Position numbers and translations under genes: made by a program. Below the pieces are notes generated by a model. It was given only the letters and a program-made list of their open reading frames with translations. It did no database searches and was not told the origin of the DNA. 64,000 bases of DNA from an uncultured Pseudomonadota bacterium (GTDB lineage: Bacteria; Myxococcota_A; UBA9160; PR03), in assembly GCA_900696485.1 (NCBI GenBank), contig CAADGG010000084.1, positions 17,630-81,629 of the forward strand, read 5' to 3'. Shown in pieces: positions 32,185 to 41,920 of the stretch; the stretch's first letter is position 1; each line of letters begins with the position of its first letter.

Positions 32185-33696
32185 CTAGGACGCTCCCGTG
32201 AGGTCCGCCTTGACGCGCCGTCGCAGCAGCTTGCCGGTCTCGTTGTACGGCAGCTCGTCACGGAACTCGATGCGCTGCGGCATGCGCGACGAGCGCAGCC
32301 GCCCGCGCACCCAGCGCTGGAGTTCGTCGGCGGTCGCCGTCCGGCCGGCCCGCAGCACGATCATCGCGGCGACCGCTTCCCCCCACTCCTCGTCCGGGAT
32401 GCCCACCACCGCGCAATCCGCCACGGCGTCGTGCGCGAGCAGGACCTCTTCGATCTCCCCGGGCGACAGGTTCTCGCCGCCGCGCACGATCACGTCGTCG
32501 ATGCGGCCCTCGAGGAACAGGTAGCCGTCCTCGTCGAGGAAGCCGGCGTCGCGGGTCGGGAACCAGCCGTCGCGATCGACCAGCGATCCACGGCCGAGGT
32601 ACTCGCCGGAGACCTGCTCGCCGCGCACGCAGATCTCGCCCGAGCCGCCCGGCTCGACCGACTGGCCGCTCGGATCGCGGATCTCCACCTCGACACTCGG
32701 CAGCGGCCGTCCGACCGACGTGAGCCGGCGGCGCACGGCGGGCTCGTCGGCCGACGCCGCTGCGCGGTGATCGTCCGGACCGAGGATCGCGATCGTCGAA
32801 CTCGTCTCGGTGAGGCCGTAGGCATTCGTGAAGTCGGCGGTCGGAAACAGCTTCATCGCGCGCTCGATCACTGGAAGCGGCATCTTGCCACCGCCGTAGG
32901 ACAGCGCGCGAAGCCGCGCCGGAGCGGCCTCGCTCCGCTGGTCGAGCACGTCGACGATCCGGCCGAGCATCGTCGGCACGACGAACGCGTGGGTCACGTG
33001 TTCGCGCCGGGCGGTCTCGATCCACGCCTCGGCGGAGAAGCTCGGAAGCTGCACGAGGCGCCGGCCGGAGTAGACCGAGCTCGCGATCGCCGCCATCGCG
33101 GCGATGTGGTAGGGCGGCACACTGACGAGCGCAGCGTCGTCGTCGCCGGCGGCGCCGAACTCGACCGAGCCGAAAATGTACGAGACGAGGTGCTTGTGCC
33201 GGATCACCGCGGCCTTCGGCGCCCCGGTGGTTCCGCTGGTGAACAGCAGGATCGCGATCGCGTCGGGATCCATCGGCCAGTTCGGCTCGCGCGCGGGCGC
33301 GTCGCCGGCCGCGGCGCCACCGGCCAGGAAGGCTTCCCGCGTCACGACCGTCGTGCCGGGCAGCCCTGCGAGAGCCCCGGCGCGCTCGCTCGACGTCACG
33401 AGCAGGGACGGCGCGATCCGCGCCGCGAGCGCTTCGAGCTCGCTGTCGGTGAGCCGGTAGTTGAGCGGCACGAACGGTTTGCCGGCCCACGCGCTCGCGA
33501 ACAGACCCACCGGCACCGCGAGGCTGTTCTCGTCGAGCACGGCGACGTGCGCGCAGCCGCTGGCCTCGATGCCGGCGGCCGCCGCCCCGGCCGCGGCGAA
33601 GAGCTCGTCGTAGCGGAGCGCCGCGCCGACGTTCTGCACCGCCACGCGCTCGCCGAAGCCGGAGACGGCCATCTCGAGCAGCATCATCAAGTTCAT
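32185..33696 (-). CDS. AMP-dependent acyl-CoA synthetase
   Basis: A 503-residue ANL enzyme from ATG 33696, 3 nt after the previous gene. Motifs: LLFTSGTTGAPKAA (P-loop type), NAYGLTETSS, RDAGFLDEDGYLFLEGR (hinge region) and ETGKLLRR with the thioester-forming Lys near the C-terminus. It forms an acyl-CoA through an acyl-adenylate. The operon order after a SnoaL-like protein and a small unknown, and before a crotonase and a CoA-transferase, makes it the likely entry enzyme of that pathway. The spacer to the next gene is about 210 bp, longer than elsewhere in the operon. Confidence 0.92.
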   Translation of the reverse strand: MNLMMLLEMAVSGFGERVAVQNVGAALRYDELFAAAGAAAAGIEASGCAHVAVLDENSLAVPVGLFASAWAGKPFVPLNYRLTDSELEALAARIAPSLLVTSSERAGALAGLPGTTVVTREAFLAGGAAAGDAPAREPNWPMDPDAIAILLFTSGTTGAPKAAVIRHKHLVSYIFGSVEFGAAGDDDAALVSVPPYHIAAMAAIASSVYSGRRLVQLPSFSAEAWIETARREHVTHAFVVPTMLGRIVDVLDQRSEAAPARLRALSYGGGKMPLPVIERAMKLFPTADFTNAYGLTETSSTIAILGPDDHRAAASADEPAVRRRLTSVGRPLPSVEVEIRDPSGQSVEPGGSGEICVRGEQVSGEYLGRGSLVDRDGWFPTRDAGFLDEDGYLFLEGRIDDVIVRGGENLSPGEIEEVLLAHDAVADCAVVGIPDEEWGEAVAAMIVLRAGRTATADELQRWVRGRLRSSRMPQRIEFRDELPYNETGKLLRRRVKADLTGAS

Positions 33697-33699
33697 CGT

Positions 33700-34011
33700 T
33701 CAGTCCGACGACGGCAACGGCTTGGCTTCCTTCAGCACCAGCGCCTCGCCGGCGACCGAGAGCGAGCCCTCGCCGGGCTTGATGCACAGCAGTTCGAGCT
33801 TGCCGTCGGCGTTCACGTAACGCTTGCCGAGCACGGTGCCCTTCGCGGCGTCCGGCGAGATCACCGCGCCCGCCGGCGGCGTCGCCGCCGCGTCGATCAT
33901 CGGCTGGCCGCCGCAGGCCAGATCGACGTCCGCGTCCGGGGCGGCGACGATCATCACCTGCGTGTTGCACACCGCGCTCTTCAGTCGGGTTCCGGTCTTC
34001 AGTCGAGCCAT
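33700..34011 (-). CDS. Small conserved-looking hypothetical protein next to acyl-CoA ligase
   Basis: 103 residues from ATG 34011 with AGGAGG 8-13 nt upstream. It begins MARLKTGTRLKSAVCNTQVMIVAAPDADVDLACGG, continues with a VISPDAAKGTVLGKRYVNADGKLELLCIKPGEG segment and has two Cys. It is predicted soluble and beta-rich. Proteins of this form commonly sit directly before acyl-CoA synthetases in actinobacterial and related genomes, as far as I recall; no function is known to me. It ends 3 nt before the ligase start, so co-translation is likely. Confidence 0.7.
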   Translation of the reverse strand: MARLKTGTRLKSAVCNTQVMIVAAPDADVDLACGGQPMIDAAATPPAGAVISPDAAKGTVLGKRYVNADGKLELLCIKPGEGSLSVAGEALVLKEAKPLPSSD

Positions 34012-34050
34012 GGTCTGCCTCCTGCGCGTCGAGGCCCCCGCGGCGGGAGC

Positions 34051-34509
34051 CTAGTCGCTCGTCGGGGTCCCGTCCTCGGTGGGGCCTTCGCGGTACGGGA
34101 CCAGAAACTGCATGGTGAGCCGGCGCGACGCGAACTTCCAGCACCCGTCGACGCGGACGTATCGGTCGTCGTAGCAGCCGGCTCCCAGGTGGCGCCGGCC
34201 ATCCCGCGTCATGCGCAGGTCGAGGTGGCAACTGCCGGTCGCTCGGTCTCCGTCCAGTTCGATCAGATGGTCGTGCACGAACGGCTGGAGGTCGGAGGCG
34301 GGCAGGATCGCGCGATACGCCGTGCGGATCGCCGTGGGGCCGACGAGCGGCGGACGATCGCCGGGGTCCATCACGCCGGTCTCGGCAAACAGCGCGGCGG
34401 CGCCGTCCGCATCCCGGCGCCAGATGCAGTACGCGTAGCGCCGCACGAGGTCGCGGATCGCCTCGAGATCGAGCAGGCGCTGCAGCGCGTCGGCGCCCGG
34501 TCCGCTCAC
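34051..34509 (-). CDS. SnoaL/NTF2-like small enzyme or binding protein
   Basis: 152 residues from GTG 34509, which overlaps the stop of the Fe-S oxidoreductase gene (GTGA). An N-terminal helix (LQRLLDLEAIRDLVRRYAYCIWRRDADGAAALF) is followed by a cone-shaped beta-sheet pattern (DHLIELDGDRATGSCHLDLRMTRDG, GCYDDRYVRVDGCWKFASRRL), the SnoaL_4 / ring-hydroxylating-dioxygenase-beta type. Members include isomerases, dehydratases and cyclases of polyketides and steroids. The acidic/His pair that would catalyse cannot be fixed from sequence alone. Confidence 0.78.
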   Translation of the reverse strand: MSGPGADALQRLLDLEAIRDLVRRYAYCIWRRDADGAAALFAETGVMDPGDRPPLVGPTAIRTAYRAILPASDLQPFVHDHLIELDGDRATGSCHLDLRMTRDGRRHLGAGCYDDRYVRVDGCWKFASRRLTMQFLVPYREGPTEDGTPTSD

Positions 34510-36572
34510 GACGGCTCTCCCAGCGCCTCGGCGACGATCTCCGCGATGTCGAGCGCGCGCGTCTCACGCGCCGGATCGAGCGCCGCGAGCCCGTCCTCGA
34601 ACATCTGCATGCAGAACGGGCACGAGACGGCAGCCGTCCGCGCCCCCGACGCCTTCACCTCCGCGATCCGCAGGTGGTTGATGCGCTGGACCGGATCGTC
34701 GTCGAGGAACGCGTAGCCGCCGCCGGCGCCGCAGCACAGCGCACGCGAGCGGTTCCGCGGCAGTTCCGTGAAGGCGCCTTCCGCCGACACCGCACGCAGC
34801 ACGTCGCGCGGCGCATCATACACCTCGTTATGTCGACCGAGGTAGCAGGGGTCGTGATAGGTGATGGAGTCGAGCTTCCGGGTCAGGGAAAGGCGTCCAT
34901 CCCGCACCAGCTCTGCGATCAGCTCGCTGTGGTGGACGACCTCGAGCTGGGCGCCGAAGTCCGGGTATTCGTTCTTCAGTGTGTTGAAGCAGTGCGGACA
35001 GCTCGTGACGATCTTGCGCACGCCGTAACGCTCGAAGGTCTCGACGTTGGTCTTGGCGCAGACCTGGTACGTGACCTCGCCGCCGACACGGCGTGCGGGA
35101 TCGCCGGTGCAGCTCTCCTCCGCGCCGAGCACCGCGAAGTCCACGCCGCCCGCCGTGAGGACCTTCGCCACCGCGCGCGTCACCTGGACGTTTCGCTCGA
35201 CCAGCGCACCGGTGCAACCGACCCAGAACAGGTATTCCGCCGTGTCTCCGCGGCCGAGCACCTTGAGACCGAGGTCCGCGAACCACTGCTCGCGGTCGCC
35301 GCTGGCACCGACCCACGGGTGCCCGCGGTCATCGAGGCTCCGGAGCATCTGCTTCGCCTCGTCGCTCATGCGCGCGTCGGTCATGACCAGCGAGCGCCGC
35401 ATGTCGACGATCTTCGGCACGTGCTCGATGAAGACGGGGCACTCGCGCTGGCAGGCGCCGCAGGTGCGGCAGCCCCAGAGCTCCACCTCGAGCACTGCCG
35501 GCGCCGGGCCGTCCCCGCCCCCGGGGCCGTAGAGCGGCGCGAGATCGGCCGGCGGCGGCGCGCCGCCGGCGGCGCGCGCCGCGAGCAGCGCGGGGCCTGT
35601 CTCGGTGAGATGGTCCTTCAGGTCGCGGATCAGCTTGCGCGGCGAGAGCGGCACCCCGCTCTGGTGCGCCGGACACACCTCCTCGCAGCGGCCGCAGTTC
35701 ATGCACGCGTCGAGGTCGAGCAGACCCTTCCACGAGAGCCCGTCGATGCGCGAGGTGCCGAGCCGCGCGAGCGCGTCGGGATCCGTGTCGGCCAGCACCT
35801 CGACGTCCGGGTGCACCAGGCGCCCGGTCGGACCGAGCTCACTCAGCAGCACGTTCGCGCTGCCGTAGAAGGCGTGCGCGAGCTTCCCGTAGACGAAGTA
35901 GCCGAGGAACGCGAACACGCTGACCACGTGGAACCACCAGACGACGCGGTGGCTCGAGCGGAGCGTGGCTTCCGGCAGGCCGGAGAACGCGTGGGCGAGC
36001 AGCCAGCCGCCGGGCGACCAGCGCGCGAGCTCTGGCTGCTGCACGAGCTCGGTCGTCGCGATGCGCAGCCCCTCGATGACGAAGCCCTGCACGAAGACGA
36101 GCAGCAGCAGGCCGAGCGCGATCCAGTCGTCGAGCACCGAGTGCAGGCGTGCCGGACGCACGACGGCGCGGCGCCACAGCAGCACGACGAGGCCGGCGAT
36201 CGCGAGCAATCCGAAGACGTCCGACAGCAGCGAATAGCCGAGGTAGTAGCGGCCGCGCAGGAAGTGGATCCCGGTCCATTCCTGCACGGAGATGTGGGCG
36301 GTCGCGATGAACGACGCGAGGAAGCCATAGAAGACGAGCACGTGCGCGATGCCGGGCACCGGGTCCCGCAGCGCCCGGCGCTGCCCGAACACCTCCGCGA
36401 CGAAGCGCCGCACCCGGGCGGCGGGCCGGTCCGTCCGCCGCGCCGGGCCGCCGAGGCGCCAGAGCCGGATGCGTTGCCACAGGCCCCAGGCGAGCAGTGC
36501 CCCGGCGACGGCCGCGAACACGTAGATCCCGACGCCGCCGACGATGTTCCAGTAGATTTCCCGGGTCGGCAC
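34506..36572 (-). CDS. Membrane-bound Fe-S oxidoreductase, EtfD-like (heterodisulfide-reductase type)
   Basis: A 688-residue protein from GTG 36572 with AGGAAAGG upstream. Residues 10-35 and four further helices up to about 245 form a nitrate-reductase-gamma-like membrane domain. Two 4Fe-4S motifs follow: Cys290/293/296/300 and Cys368/371/374/378. Two Cys-rich CCG-type modules complete the protein (ESCTGDPARR, SCPHCFNTLKNEYP, CYLGRHNE, RALCCGAGGG, SCPFCMQMFEDG). This is the architecture of EtfD, which passes electrons from EtfBA to membrane quinone during acyl-CoA oxidation. EtfBA genes occur 12 kb away in this window. It starts the six-gene minus operon, opposite CoxG, with a palindromic site in between. 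Confidence 0.85.
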   Translation of the reverse strand: MPTREIYWNIVGGVGIYVFAAVAGALLAWGLWQRIRLWRLGGPARRTDRPAARVRRFVAEVFGQRRALRDPVPGIAHVLVFYGFLASFIATAHISVQEWTGIHFLRGRYYLGYSLLSDVFGLLAIAGLVVLLWRRAVVRPARLHSVLDDWIALGLLLLVFVQGFVIEGLRIATTELVQQPELARWSPGGWLLAHAFSGLPEATLRSSHRVVWWFHVVSVFAFLGYFVYGKLAHAFYGSANVLLSELGPTGRLVHPDVEVLADTDPDALARLGTSRIDGLSWKGLLDLDACMNCGRCEEVCPAHQSGVPLSPRKLIRDLKDHLTETGPALLAARAAGGAPPPADLAPLYGPGGGDGPAPAVLEVELWGCRTCGACQRECPVFIEHVPKIVDMRRSLVMTDARMSDEAKQMLRSLDDRGHPWVGASGDREQWFADLGLKVLGRGDTAEYLFWVGCTGALVERNVQVTRAVAKVLTAGGVDFAVLGAEESCTGDPARRVGGEVTYQVCAKTNVETFERYGVRKIVTSCPHCFNTLKNEYPDFGAQLEVVHHSELIAELVRDGRLSLTRKLDSITYHDPCYLGRHNEVYDAPRDVLRAVSAEGAFTELPRNRSRALCCGAGGGYAFLDDDPVQRINHLRIAEVKASGARTAAVSCPFCMQMFEDGLAALDPARETRALDIAEIVAEALGEPS

Positions 36573-36603
36573 CGTGCTTGGCCTTTCCTGGCAAAAAGTA
36601 TAC

Positions 36604-36618
36604 GATACGCCTCGTATC
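36604..36618. promoter_or_regulatory. TetR-type palindromic operator candidate
   Basis: GATACG-CCT-CGTATC is a perfect 6-bp inverted repeat with a 3-bp centre, in an AT-rich patch (36590-36625) of a very GC-rich region. It is 32 bp from the start of the Fe-S oxidoreductase gene and 133 bp from CoxG, so it could control both divergent operons. No regulator gene is nearby. Confidence 0.6.
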
Positions 36619-36750
36619 CAAACTGGTCGACCGACCCGGGGCGGCCTGAGCTGGCTCCGCCAGCGGGCCGACCGCCGCCGGCGGAGACCGGGCCGACAGG
36701 CCGCGAAGCGCTATGGGGCGCCCGCGTACGGAGGATACCGGGACTCCAGC

Positions 36751-37353
36751 ATGGCGATCGAGATCCGAGAGACGTTCCAGGTCGCGGCCCCGGACGAGCG
36801 CGTCTGGCGCTTCCTGATGGACCCGGCGCAGGTCGCCCGCTGCGTGCCGGGCGCCTCGCTCGACGAGGTCGTCGACGAACGCACCTTCCTCGGCAGCGTG
36901 CGGGTCCGGCTCGGCGCGATCTCAGTGCGCTATCAGGGCCGCGTCCGCTTCGACGAGATCGACCCGGCGGCGCGCACCGTGCGCGCGCTCGCCGACGGAC
37001 GGGAACCCGGCGGCGGCACCGCGCGCGGCACGCTGACGAGCCGGCTGTCGGCGCTGCCGGACGGCGGCACCGAGGTGATCGCCGAAGCCAGCGTCGATCT
37101 CACCGGCCGGGTGATGCAGGTCGGCCGCGGGATGATCCAGGCGGTGTCGGCGCAGCTCTTCAAGGAGTTCGCGGAGCAGGTGCGCACGCAGCTCGAGACG
37201 CCGGCGGGCGGCGCCGCGGAGGCGGGGACCGCCGCGGTGCCGCCCGCTCCTGCGCGCGAGGACGCGATCCGGATCCTGCCGCTCGTCTTCGGCGCGCTGT
37301 GGACCGCACTGACCCGATTCTTCCGGCGGCTCGTCGGCCGCCCGACCCCTTGA
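36751..37353 (+). CDS. CoxG-like SRPBCC family protein
   Basis: 200 residues from ATG 36751 with GGAGG upstream. The START/SRPBCC fold of carbon-monoxide-dehydrogenase subunit G is seen: FQVAAPDERVWRFLMDPAQVARCVPGAS, then alternating strands, AEASVDLTGRVMQVGRGMIQAVSAQLFKEFAEQ. A hydrophobic C-terminal helix (ILPLVFGALWTALTRFF) would anchor it to the membrane, as reported for CoxG. CoxG proteins usually sit with molybdenum hydroxylases and recruit them to the membrane. Here it precedes a ketone-carboxylase-type operon instead, and the only molybdenum hydroxylase genes are 19 kb away. Confidence 0.82.
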   Translation: MAIEIRETFQVAAPDERVWRFLMDPAQVARCVPGASLDEVVDERTFLGSVRVRLGAISVRYQGRVRFDEIDPAARTVRALADGREPGGGTARGTLTSRLSALPDGGTEVIAEASVDLTGRVMQVGRGMIQAVSAQLFKEFAEQVRTQLETPAGGAAEAGTAAVPPAPAREDAIRILPLVFGALWTALTRFFRRLVGRPTP

Positions 37354-37411
37354 ACCCCGATCCCGGAGAGCGTTTGCGCGCGAACGCGACGTCCGACAGA
37401 GGCACCCGCTG

Positions 37412-39613
37412 ATGAACCGCTACCTCGTGGCCTGCGACGCCGGCGGCACCATGACCGACGTGATCGTGGTGGATCAACGCGGCCGCTTCGTGATCGGCAA
37501 GGCGCCGACCACCCGCTACGACGAGAGCGTCGGATACATGGAGTCGCTCGAAGAGGCGCTCGAGTATCTACGGATCGGCAAGCGGGACCGTCCGGAGTTC
37601 TTCCGCAGCATCGAGACCGCCATCTACACCGGCACCTCGATGCTGAACGCACTGCTCAATCTCGACGGCCTGCGCACCGGTCTCCTGGTGACGCGCGGCT
37701 TCGAAGACTTGATCGTGCAGGGGCGCGGCTCGCAGAGCTTCATCGACTGCCAGTGGTCCGAGATCACGCACATGCAGTACCGCAAACACCGCGTGCCGCT
37801 GGTGCCGCGCCGGCTCACGCGTGGGGTCACCGAGCGGATCGACCTCTTCGGCCGGGCCGTGATTCCGATCTACGAGCACGAGGTCGAGCGGGGCGTCCGG
37901 GAGCTGCTCGAGCTCGGCATCGAAGCGCTCGCGATCGTGTTCCTGCAGTCGTTCACGAACGGCGGCCATGAGCAGCGCGCCGCCGAGATCGCGCGGCGCA
38001 TCGTCGCCGAGTCCGGGCGGACGGTCCCGGTCGTCGTGTCGTGTGAGGTGGCGCCGACCCTGCGCGAAATCTCCCGGGCCAACGCGACGGTGATCCAGGC
38101 CTACGCGTCGGAGCCGGCGCGCAAGCAGCTGCTGCAGGTCGAGGAAAAGCTCACGGCCGCCGGCTACACCCACTCGCTCAAGACCGTGCTGTGCTACGGC
38201 GGTGTCACGAGCATCCGCTATCCGCGCCTGTTCGAGACGGTGATGTCGGGTCCCGTCGGCGGCATGATGGGCGCCGCCTACGTCGCGCAGGTGATCGGCG
38301 AACAGAACGTCGTGTGTTCGGACGTCGGCGGCACGAGCTTCGACGCCGGAGCGATCACCGCCGGCATCGTGCCGATCGACCGGGAGCCTCCGTTCCAGCA
38401 GATGTACGTGAACGTGCCGATGCTCGACATCCGCTCGATCGGCGCCGGCACCGGGACCTACATCCGGCTCGACCCCGAAACGCTGCGGATCAAGCTCGGC
38501 CCGGACAGCGCCGGCGGAACGCCCGGCCCGGTCTTCCAGGAGAGCGGGAACGACGACATCCCGACGGTGAACGACTGCAACCTGCTGCTCGGGATCCTGA
38601 ACAAGGACTATTACCTCGGCGGGCGCGTCCGGGTGAACCCCGAGAAGTCGCTGCGCGTCTTCCGCGAGAAGATCGCCGATCCGCTCGGCCTCGATCCGTA
38701 CGTCGCCGCGGAGCAGTGCGTCGGCCTCGTGAACGTCGTCATGCACGAGCACCTCGTGCGCAGCCTGATGGTCGGGCACGACCTCCGCGACTACGTGCTG
38801 CTCGGCTACGGCGGCGGCGGGCCGCTGCACCTGCTCGGCTACGCTGGCGATGCGCCGTGGAAGGCCGTGCTCACCGTGCCGCATGCCGGCGCCTTCAGCG
38901 CCTGGGGCGGCGCGTGCATGGACTATGCGCATCGTCGTCACAAGAGCGTGTCGGCCGTATTCGCAGGACGCGAAAACTGGGGCGAGCCGGGCAAGGTCGT
39001 GACGGCGGCCTGGCAGGAGCTGGAGGAGGAGCTGCTGAAGGAGCTGCTCCAGGAGGGCTTCTCACGCGATCAGATCGCCCTCGAACAGATCGCCTACATG
39101 CGCTACTTCGGCCAGCTGCGTGACGTCGAAGTCAGCTCGCCCGTCCCACGCCTGCGCAGCGACTCCGACGTCGAACAGCTCATCGCCCGCTTCGAGCAGG
39201 TCTACACGCAGATGTTCACGCTCGCCGGGCATCCGCCGCAGCCGACCTACCACGTCGCCGAGGTGAGCGTCATGGCGAAGGTCGACACGGTGAAGCCGAA
39301 GCTCGCGCGCCATCGGCTCGCGGGCAAGCAGCCGCCGAAGGCCGCCTCGAAGGGGACCCGCCAGGTCTTCCAGAAGGGCCGTTGGCACCGCGCGCGGATC
39401 TTCGAGATGAGCGAGCTGCACGCCGGCAACCAGATCGACGGGATCGCCGTGATCGAGGCGCCCAACACCACGCTCTTCGTGCCGGACGGCTGGCGTCTGC
39501 GCATCGACGAGCACTTGATCTACTGGCTCGAGCGACGAGGCGGCGCGAAGCGGCGGAGCGCCGCGAAGCGAACGGCGCCCGCCGGCCGCACGAAGAGAGG
39601 GGGCCGGCGATGA
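37412..39613 (+). CDS. Acetone-carboxylase beta / hydantoinase A-type subunit
   Basis: 733 residues from ATG 37412, 58 nt after CoxG. The ASKHA-type nucleotide-binding motif is DAGGTMTD at residues 9-16. GTSMLNALLNL and CSDVGGTSFDAGAI are further phosphate-binding segments, and SIGAGTGTYIRLD and GYGGGGPLHLLGYA also match the family. The length agrees with the roughly 720-residue ATP-binding beta subunit of acetone and acetophenone carboxylases; oxoprolinases and hydantoinases are the alternatives. The gamma-type Zn subunit downstream favours a carboxylase. The C-terminus is very basic (KRRSAAKRTAPAGRTKRGGRR), an unusual tail. Its TGA overlaps the next ATG (ATGA). Confidence 0.88.
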   Translation: MNRYLVACDAGGTMTDVIVVDQRGRFVIGKAPTTRYDESVGYMESLEEALEYLRIGKRDRPEFFRSIETAIYTGTSMLNALLNLDGLRTGLLVTRGFEDLIVQGRGSQSFIDCQWSEITHMQYRKHRVPLVPRRLTRGVTERIDLFGRAVIPIYEHEVERGVRELLELGIEALAIVFLQSFTNGGHEQRAAEIARRIVAESGRTVPVVVSCEVAPTLREISRANATVIQAYASEPARKQLLQVEEKLTAAGYTHSLKTVLCYGGVTSIRYPRLFETVMSGPVGGMMGAAYVAQVIGEQNVVCSDVGGTSFDAGAITAGIVPIDREPPFQQMYVNVPMLDIRSIGAGTGTYIRLDPETLRIKLGPDSAGGTPGPVFQESGNDDIPTVNDCNLLLGILNKDYYLGGRVRVNPEKSLRVFREKIADPLGLDPYVAAEQCVGLVNVVMHEHLVRSLMVGHDLRDYVLLGYGGGGPLHLLGYAGDAPWKAVLTVPHAGAFSAWGGACMDYAHRRHKSVSAVFAGRENWGEPGKVVTAAWQELEEELLKELLQEGFSRDQIALEQIAYMRYFGQLRDVEVSSPVPRLRSDSDVEQLIARFEQVYTQMFTLAGHPPQPTYHVAEVSVMAKVDTVKPKLARHRLAGKQPPKAASKGTRQVFQKGRWHRARIFEMSELHAGNQIDGIAVIEAPNTTLFVPDGWRLRIDEHLIYWLERRGGAKRRSAAKRTAPAGRTKRGGRR

Positions 39614-41907
39614 GCCCGAAGCAGCCGAAGCAGGCGCTGCCGCGCCGCAAGACCAAGACCGGCGCCAAGCCGAAGGCGCGCAAGGCGGCGCAGCGCGGAA
39701 CGGCCGGACGCGCGCCGGCCCGCGAATCCCTGCGTGCGCAGCTCGAGCGCAACGATCGACTGCTGCGCGAGACCGGGTATCTGTTCGGCCTCGAGGAGAT
39801 GCAGCGCAAGCAGGAGGATCCCGGCACCTACGAGGCGGTGTGGCAGATCCTGCTCAACATCTGCAACACGGCGCATGCGGTCGGCTGCCGCGTCTCGAGC
39901 TCCCCGATCGCCGCCGAGGGCGGCGACGCGCTCTGGAGCCTGCATCTCCCGACCGGGGAGGCGGTCTGCACGTCACGCGGCATCGTCTCGCACCCGGGGC
40001 TGCTGTCGTTGCTGCTGCGCTCGTACATCGAAGCCGGCTACGAGGACGATCCGGGCATCCGCGCCGGCGACATCTACGAGAACAACGACCCGCACTTTGG
40101 CGGAATCCATTCGGCGGACTTCCAGACCACGGTTCCGATCTTCTGGAACGGCCGGCTGATCGCCTGGGCCGGGTCGGTGACGCACGTCATGGACGCGGGC
40201 TTCGTGCTGCCGGGCTCGATCGGCTTCATGAACCCCGACTGCTTCTCGGACGGCGTCCCGGTCGTCGCCGAGCGCGTCGGGGAGAACGACCACTTCTATC
40301 CCTGGTACGAGAAGCGCATGCGCTCGCGCACGCGCGTCCCGGACTGGACGATGGGGGACGCCCGCGGCCGCCTCGCCGGTTGCCTCACGATCCGCGATCG
40401 CGTGCTGGCGCTGGTCGAGAAGTACGGACTCGACTTCTTCGCCGACGTGACGCGCGAGTACATCGAGGACAGCCGCCGCTACGCGATCTCGCGCGTGCGC
40501 ACGCAGGCGGTTCCCGGCCGGATCCGCAAGTCGAACTTCAAGGATCTGGCGATGGCCGGCAAGCGCGTGCTGCTGCCGGTGCAGAACGTCGACTGTCTGT
40601 TCAACCTCCCGCTCGAGATCACGATCGATGTCGACGCGAAAGTCGGGATCTCACTCCAGGGCGCCAGCGGCTGGGTGCCGTTCGGCCAGAACATCACGCC
40701 CGATGCGCTCGTGTCGGGCATGCTGAACGCGTACTCGCACATCGTCGGCTTCGACATGTTCAACTGGGGCGCCGCGGCGGCTTGGAGCCTCGTGGAACCG
40801 CCCGCCGGTTCGTGGGCGAATCCGTACCCGGTGAACTACTTCGCGTCGTCCGGCGTCGCGTGGGCCCCGGCGGTGGTGTGGATGAGTTCGCTGTACGAGG
40901 CGTTCGGCCGGCTCTACTGGGCGCGTGGCTTCGTCGAGGAGGTGGCGGCCGGCGCCGCCACGACGATGACCGCCGAGTTCTCCGGCACCAACCAATACGG
41001 ACTCTACACCGCTGGCCTCACGCTCGAACAGGCCTGCAACGGCGGGCCGGCGCGCGGGATCGCCGACGGCGAGACCAGCGCGTGGTGCATCTACACGCCG
41101 AACGCGGACTTCGGCAACGCCGAGGTAACGGAGCTCTACTACCCGGTGCTCTACCTCGGCCGCAACGTCGAGCCGGATTCGGGCGGCTACGGAAAGTTCC
41201 GCGGCGGTCTCGGCCACACCGCCGTGTGGCTGGTGATGAATACGCCCGGCATCGAGTACCAGTGCGGCTGCGCCGGGATCCGCAGCAAGCTGTGCGGGAA
41301 CCACGGCATGTTCGGCGCCTACCCGACGTGGCCGGATCGGCCCGCCTACGCGAGCGGCACGAACCTGAAGGAGCTCGTAGCGGCGCGCCAGCCGCTCCTC
41401 CACGAGCGCGGCGATCCGGAGCACCCGAACATCGCTCGCAACCTCCAGGCGGACGTCATCGAGCCGAACCTGATCGCCCCGTTCGTGACGCCCGAGCCGC
41501 TCCACGAATGGGACGTGATCGTGCACCCGGTGTCCGGCTCGCAGGCGCTCGGCGATCCCCTCGAGCGCGAGCCCGAGTTCGTGCAGCAGGACCTCGACGA
41601 CGGCTGGGGACAGGAGCGGGTCGCGGCCGACGTCTACGGCGTGGTGGCGAAGTTCGACGAGGGCGAGCGCCGCTGGTCCGTCGACGTGGCGGCGACGGCG
41701 CAGAAGCGCGCGGCGATCCGCGAAGAGCGCAAGCAGCGAGGCGTCCCGTTCCGCGAGTGGTGGCAGGCCGAGCGCGAGCGGATTCTCGCGAAGGAGAACA
41801 TGGCGGACGCCGTCCTCGCCATGTGGCGCAGCTCGATGGAGCTCTCGCCCGGCTATGCGGCGGAGCTGCGCGCGTTCTGGAAGCTTCCGGACGACTTCAC
41901 GTTCTAG
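39610..41907 (+). CDS. Acetone-carboxylase alpha / hydantoinase B-type subunit
   Basis: 765 residues from ATG 39610, overlapping the previous stop by 4 nt. A Lys/Arg-rich low-complexity N-terminus (residues 1-40) precedes the HyuB domain. ENNDPHFGGIHSADF (about 157-171) holds the Asp/His metal ligands conserved in the alpha subunit of acetone carboxylase, which binds Mn and performs the carboxylation of the enol phosphate. FRGGLGHTAVW and GCAGIRSKLCGNHGMFG are further family segments. Length agrees with AcxB (about 770). The Ala/Lys-rich tail ends of this and the previous subunit are unusual and might pair or be host-specific insertions. Confidence 0.88.
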   Translation: MSPKQPKQALPRRKTKTGAKPKARKAAQRGTAGRAPARESLRAQLERNDRLLRETGYLFGLEEMQRKQEDPGTYEAVWQILLNICNTAHAVGCRVSSSPIAAEGGDALWSLHLPTGEAVCTSRGIVSHPGLLSLLLRSYIEAGYEDDPGIRAGDIYENNDPHFGGIHSADFQTTVPIFWNGRLIAWAGSVTHVMDAGFVLPGSIGFMNPDCFSDGVPVVAERVGENDHFYPWYEKRMRSRTRVPDWTMGDARGRLAGCLTIRDRVLALVEKYGLDFFADVTREYIEDSRRYAISRVRTQAVPGRIRKSNFKDLAMAGKRVLLPVQNVDCLFNLPLEITIDVDAKVGISLQGASGWVPFGQNITPDALVSGMLNAYSHIVGFDMFNWGAAAAWSLVEPPAGSWANPYPVNYFASSGVAWAPAVVWMSSLYEAFGRLYWARGFVEEVAAGAATTMTAEFSGTNQYGLYTAGLTLEQACNGGPARGIADGETSAWCIYTPNADFGNAEVTELYYPVLYLGRNVEPDSGGYGKFRGGLGHTAVWLVMNTPGIEYQCGCAGIRSKLCGNHGMFGAYPTWPDRPAYASGTNLKELVAARQPLLHERGDPEHPNIARNLQADVIEPNLIAPFVTPEPLHEWDVIVHPVSGSQALGDPLEREPEFVQQDLDDGWGQERVAADVYGVVAKFDEGERRWSVDVAATAQKRAAIREERKQRGVPFREWWQAERERILAKENMADAVLAMWRSSMELSPGYAAELRAFWKLPDDFTF

Positions 41908-41920
41908 ACCAGGAGATCCC

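Noticed and set aside
37412..41907. N-methylhydantoinase A/B or 5-oxoprolinase as the function of the two large subunits
   Set aside because: The following Zn-ribbon gamma subunit and the subunit lengths fit acetone/acetophenone-type carboxylases better. The hydantoinase option is kept only as an alternative.
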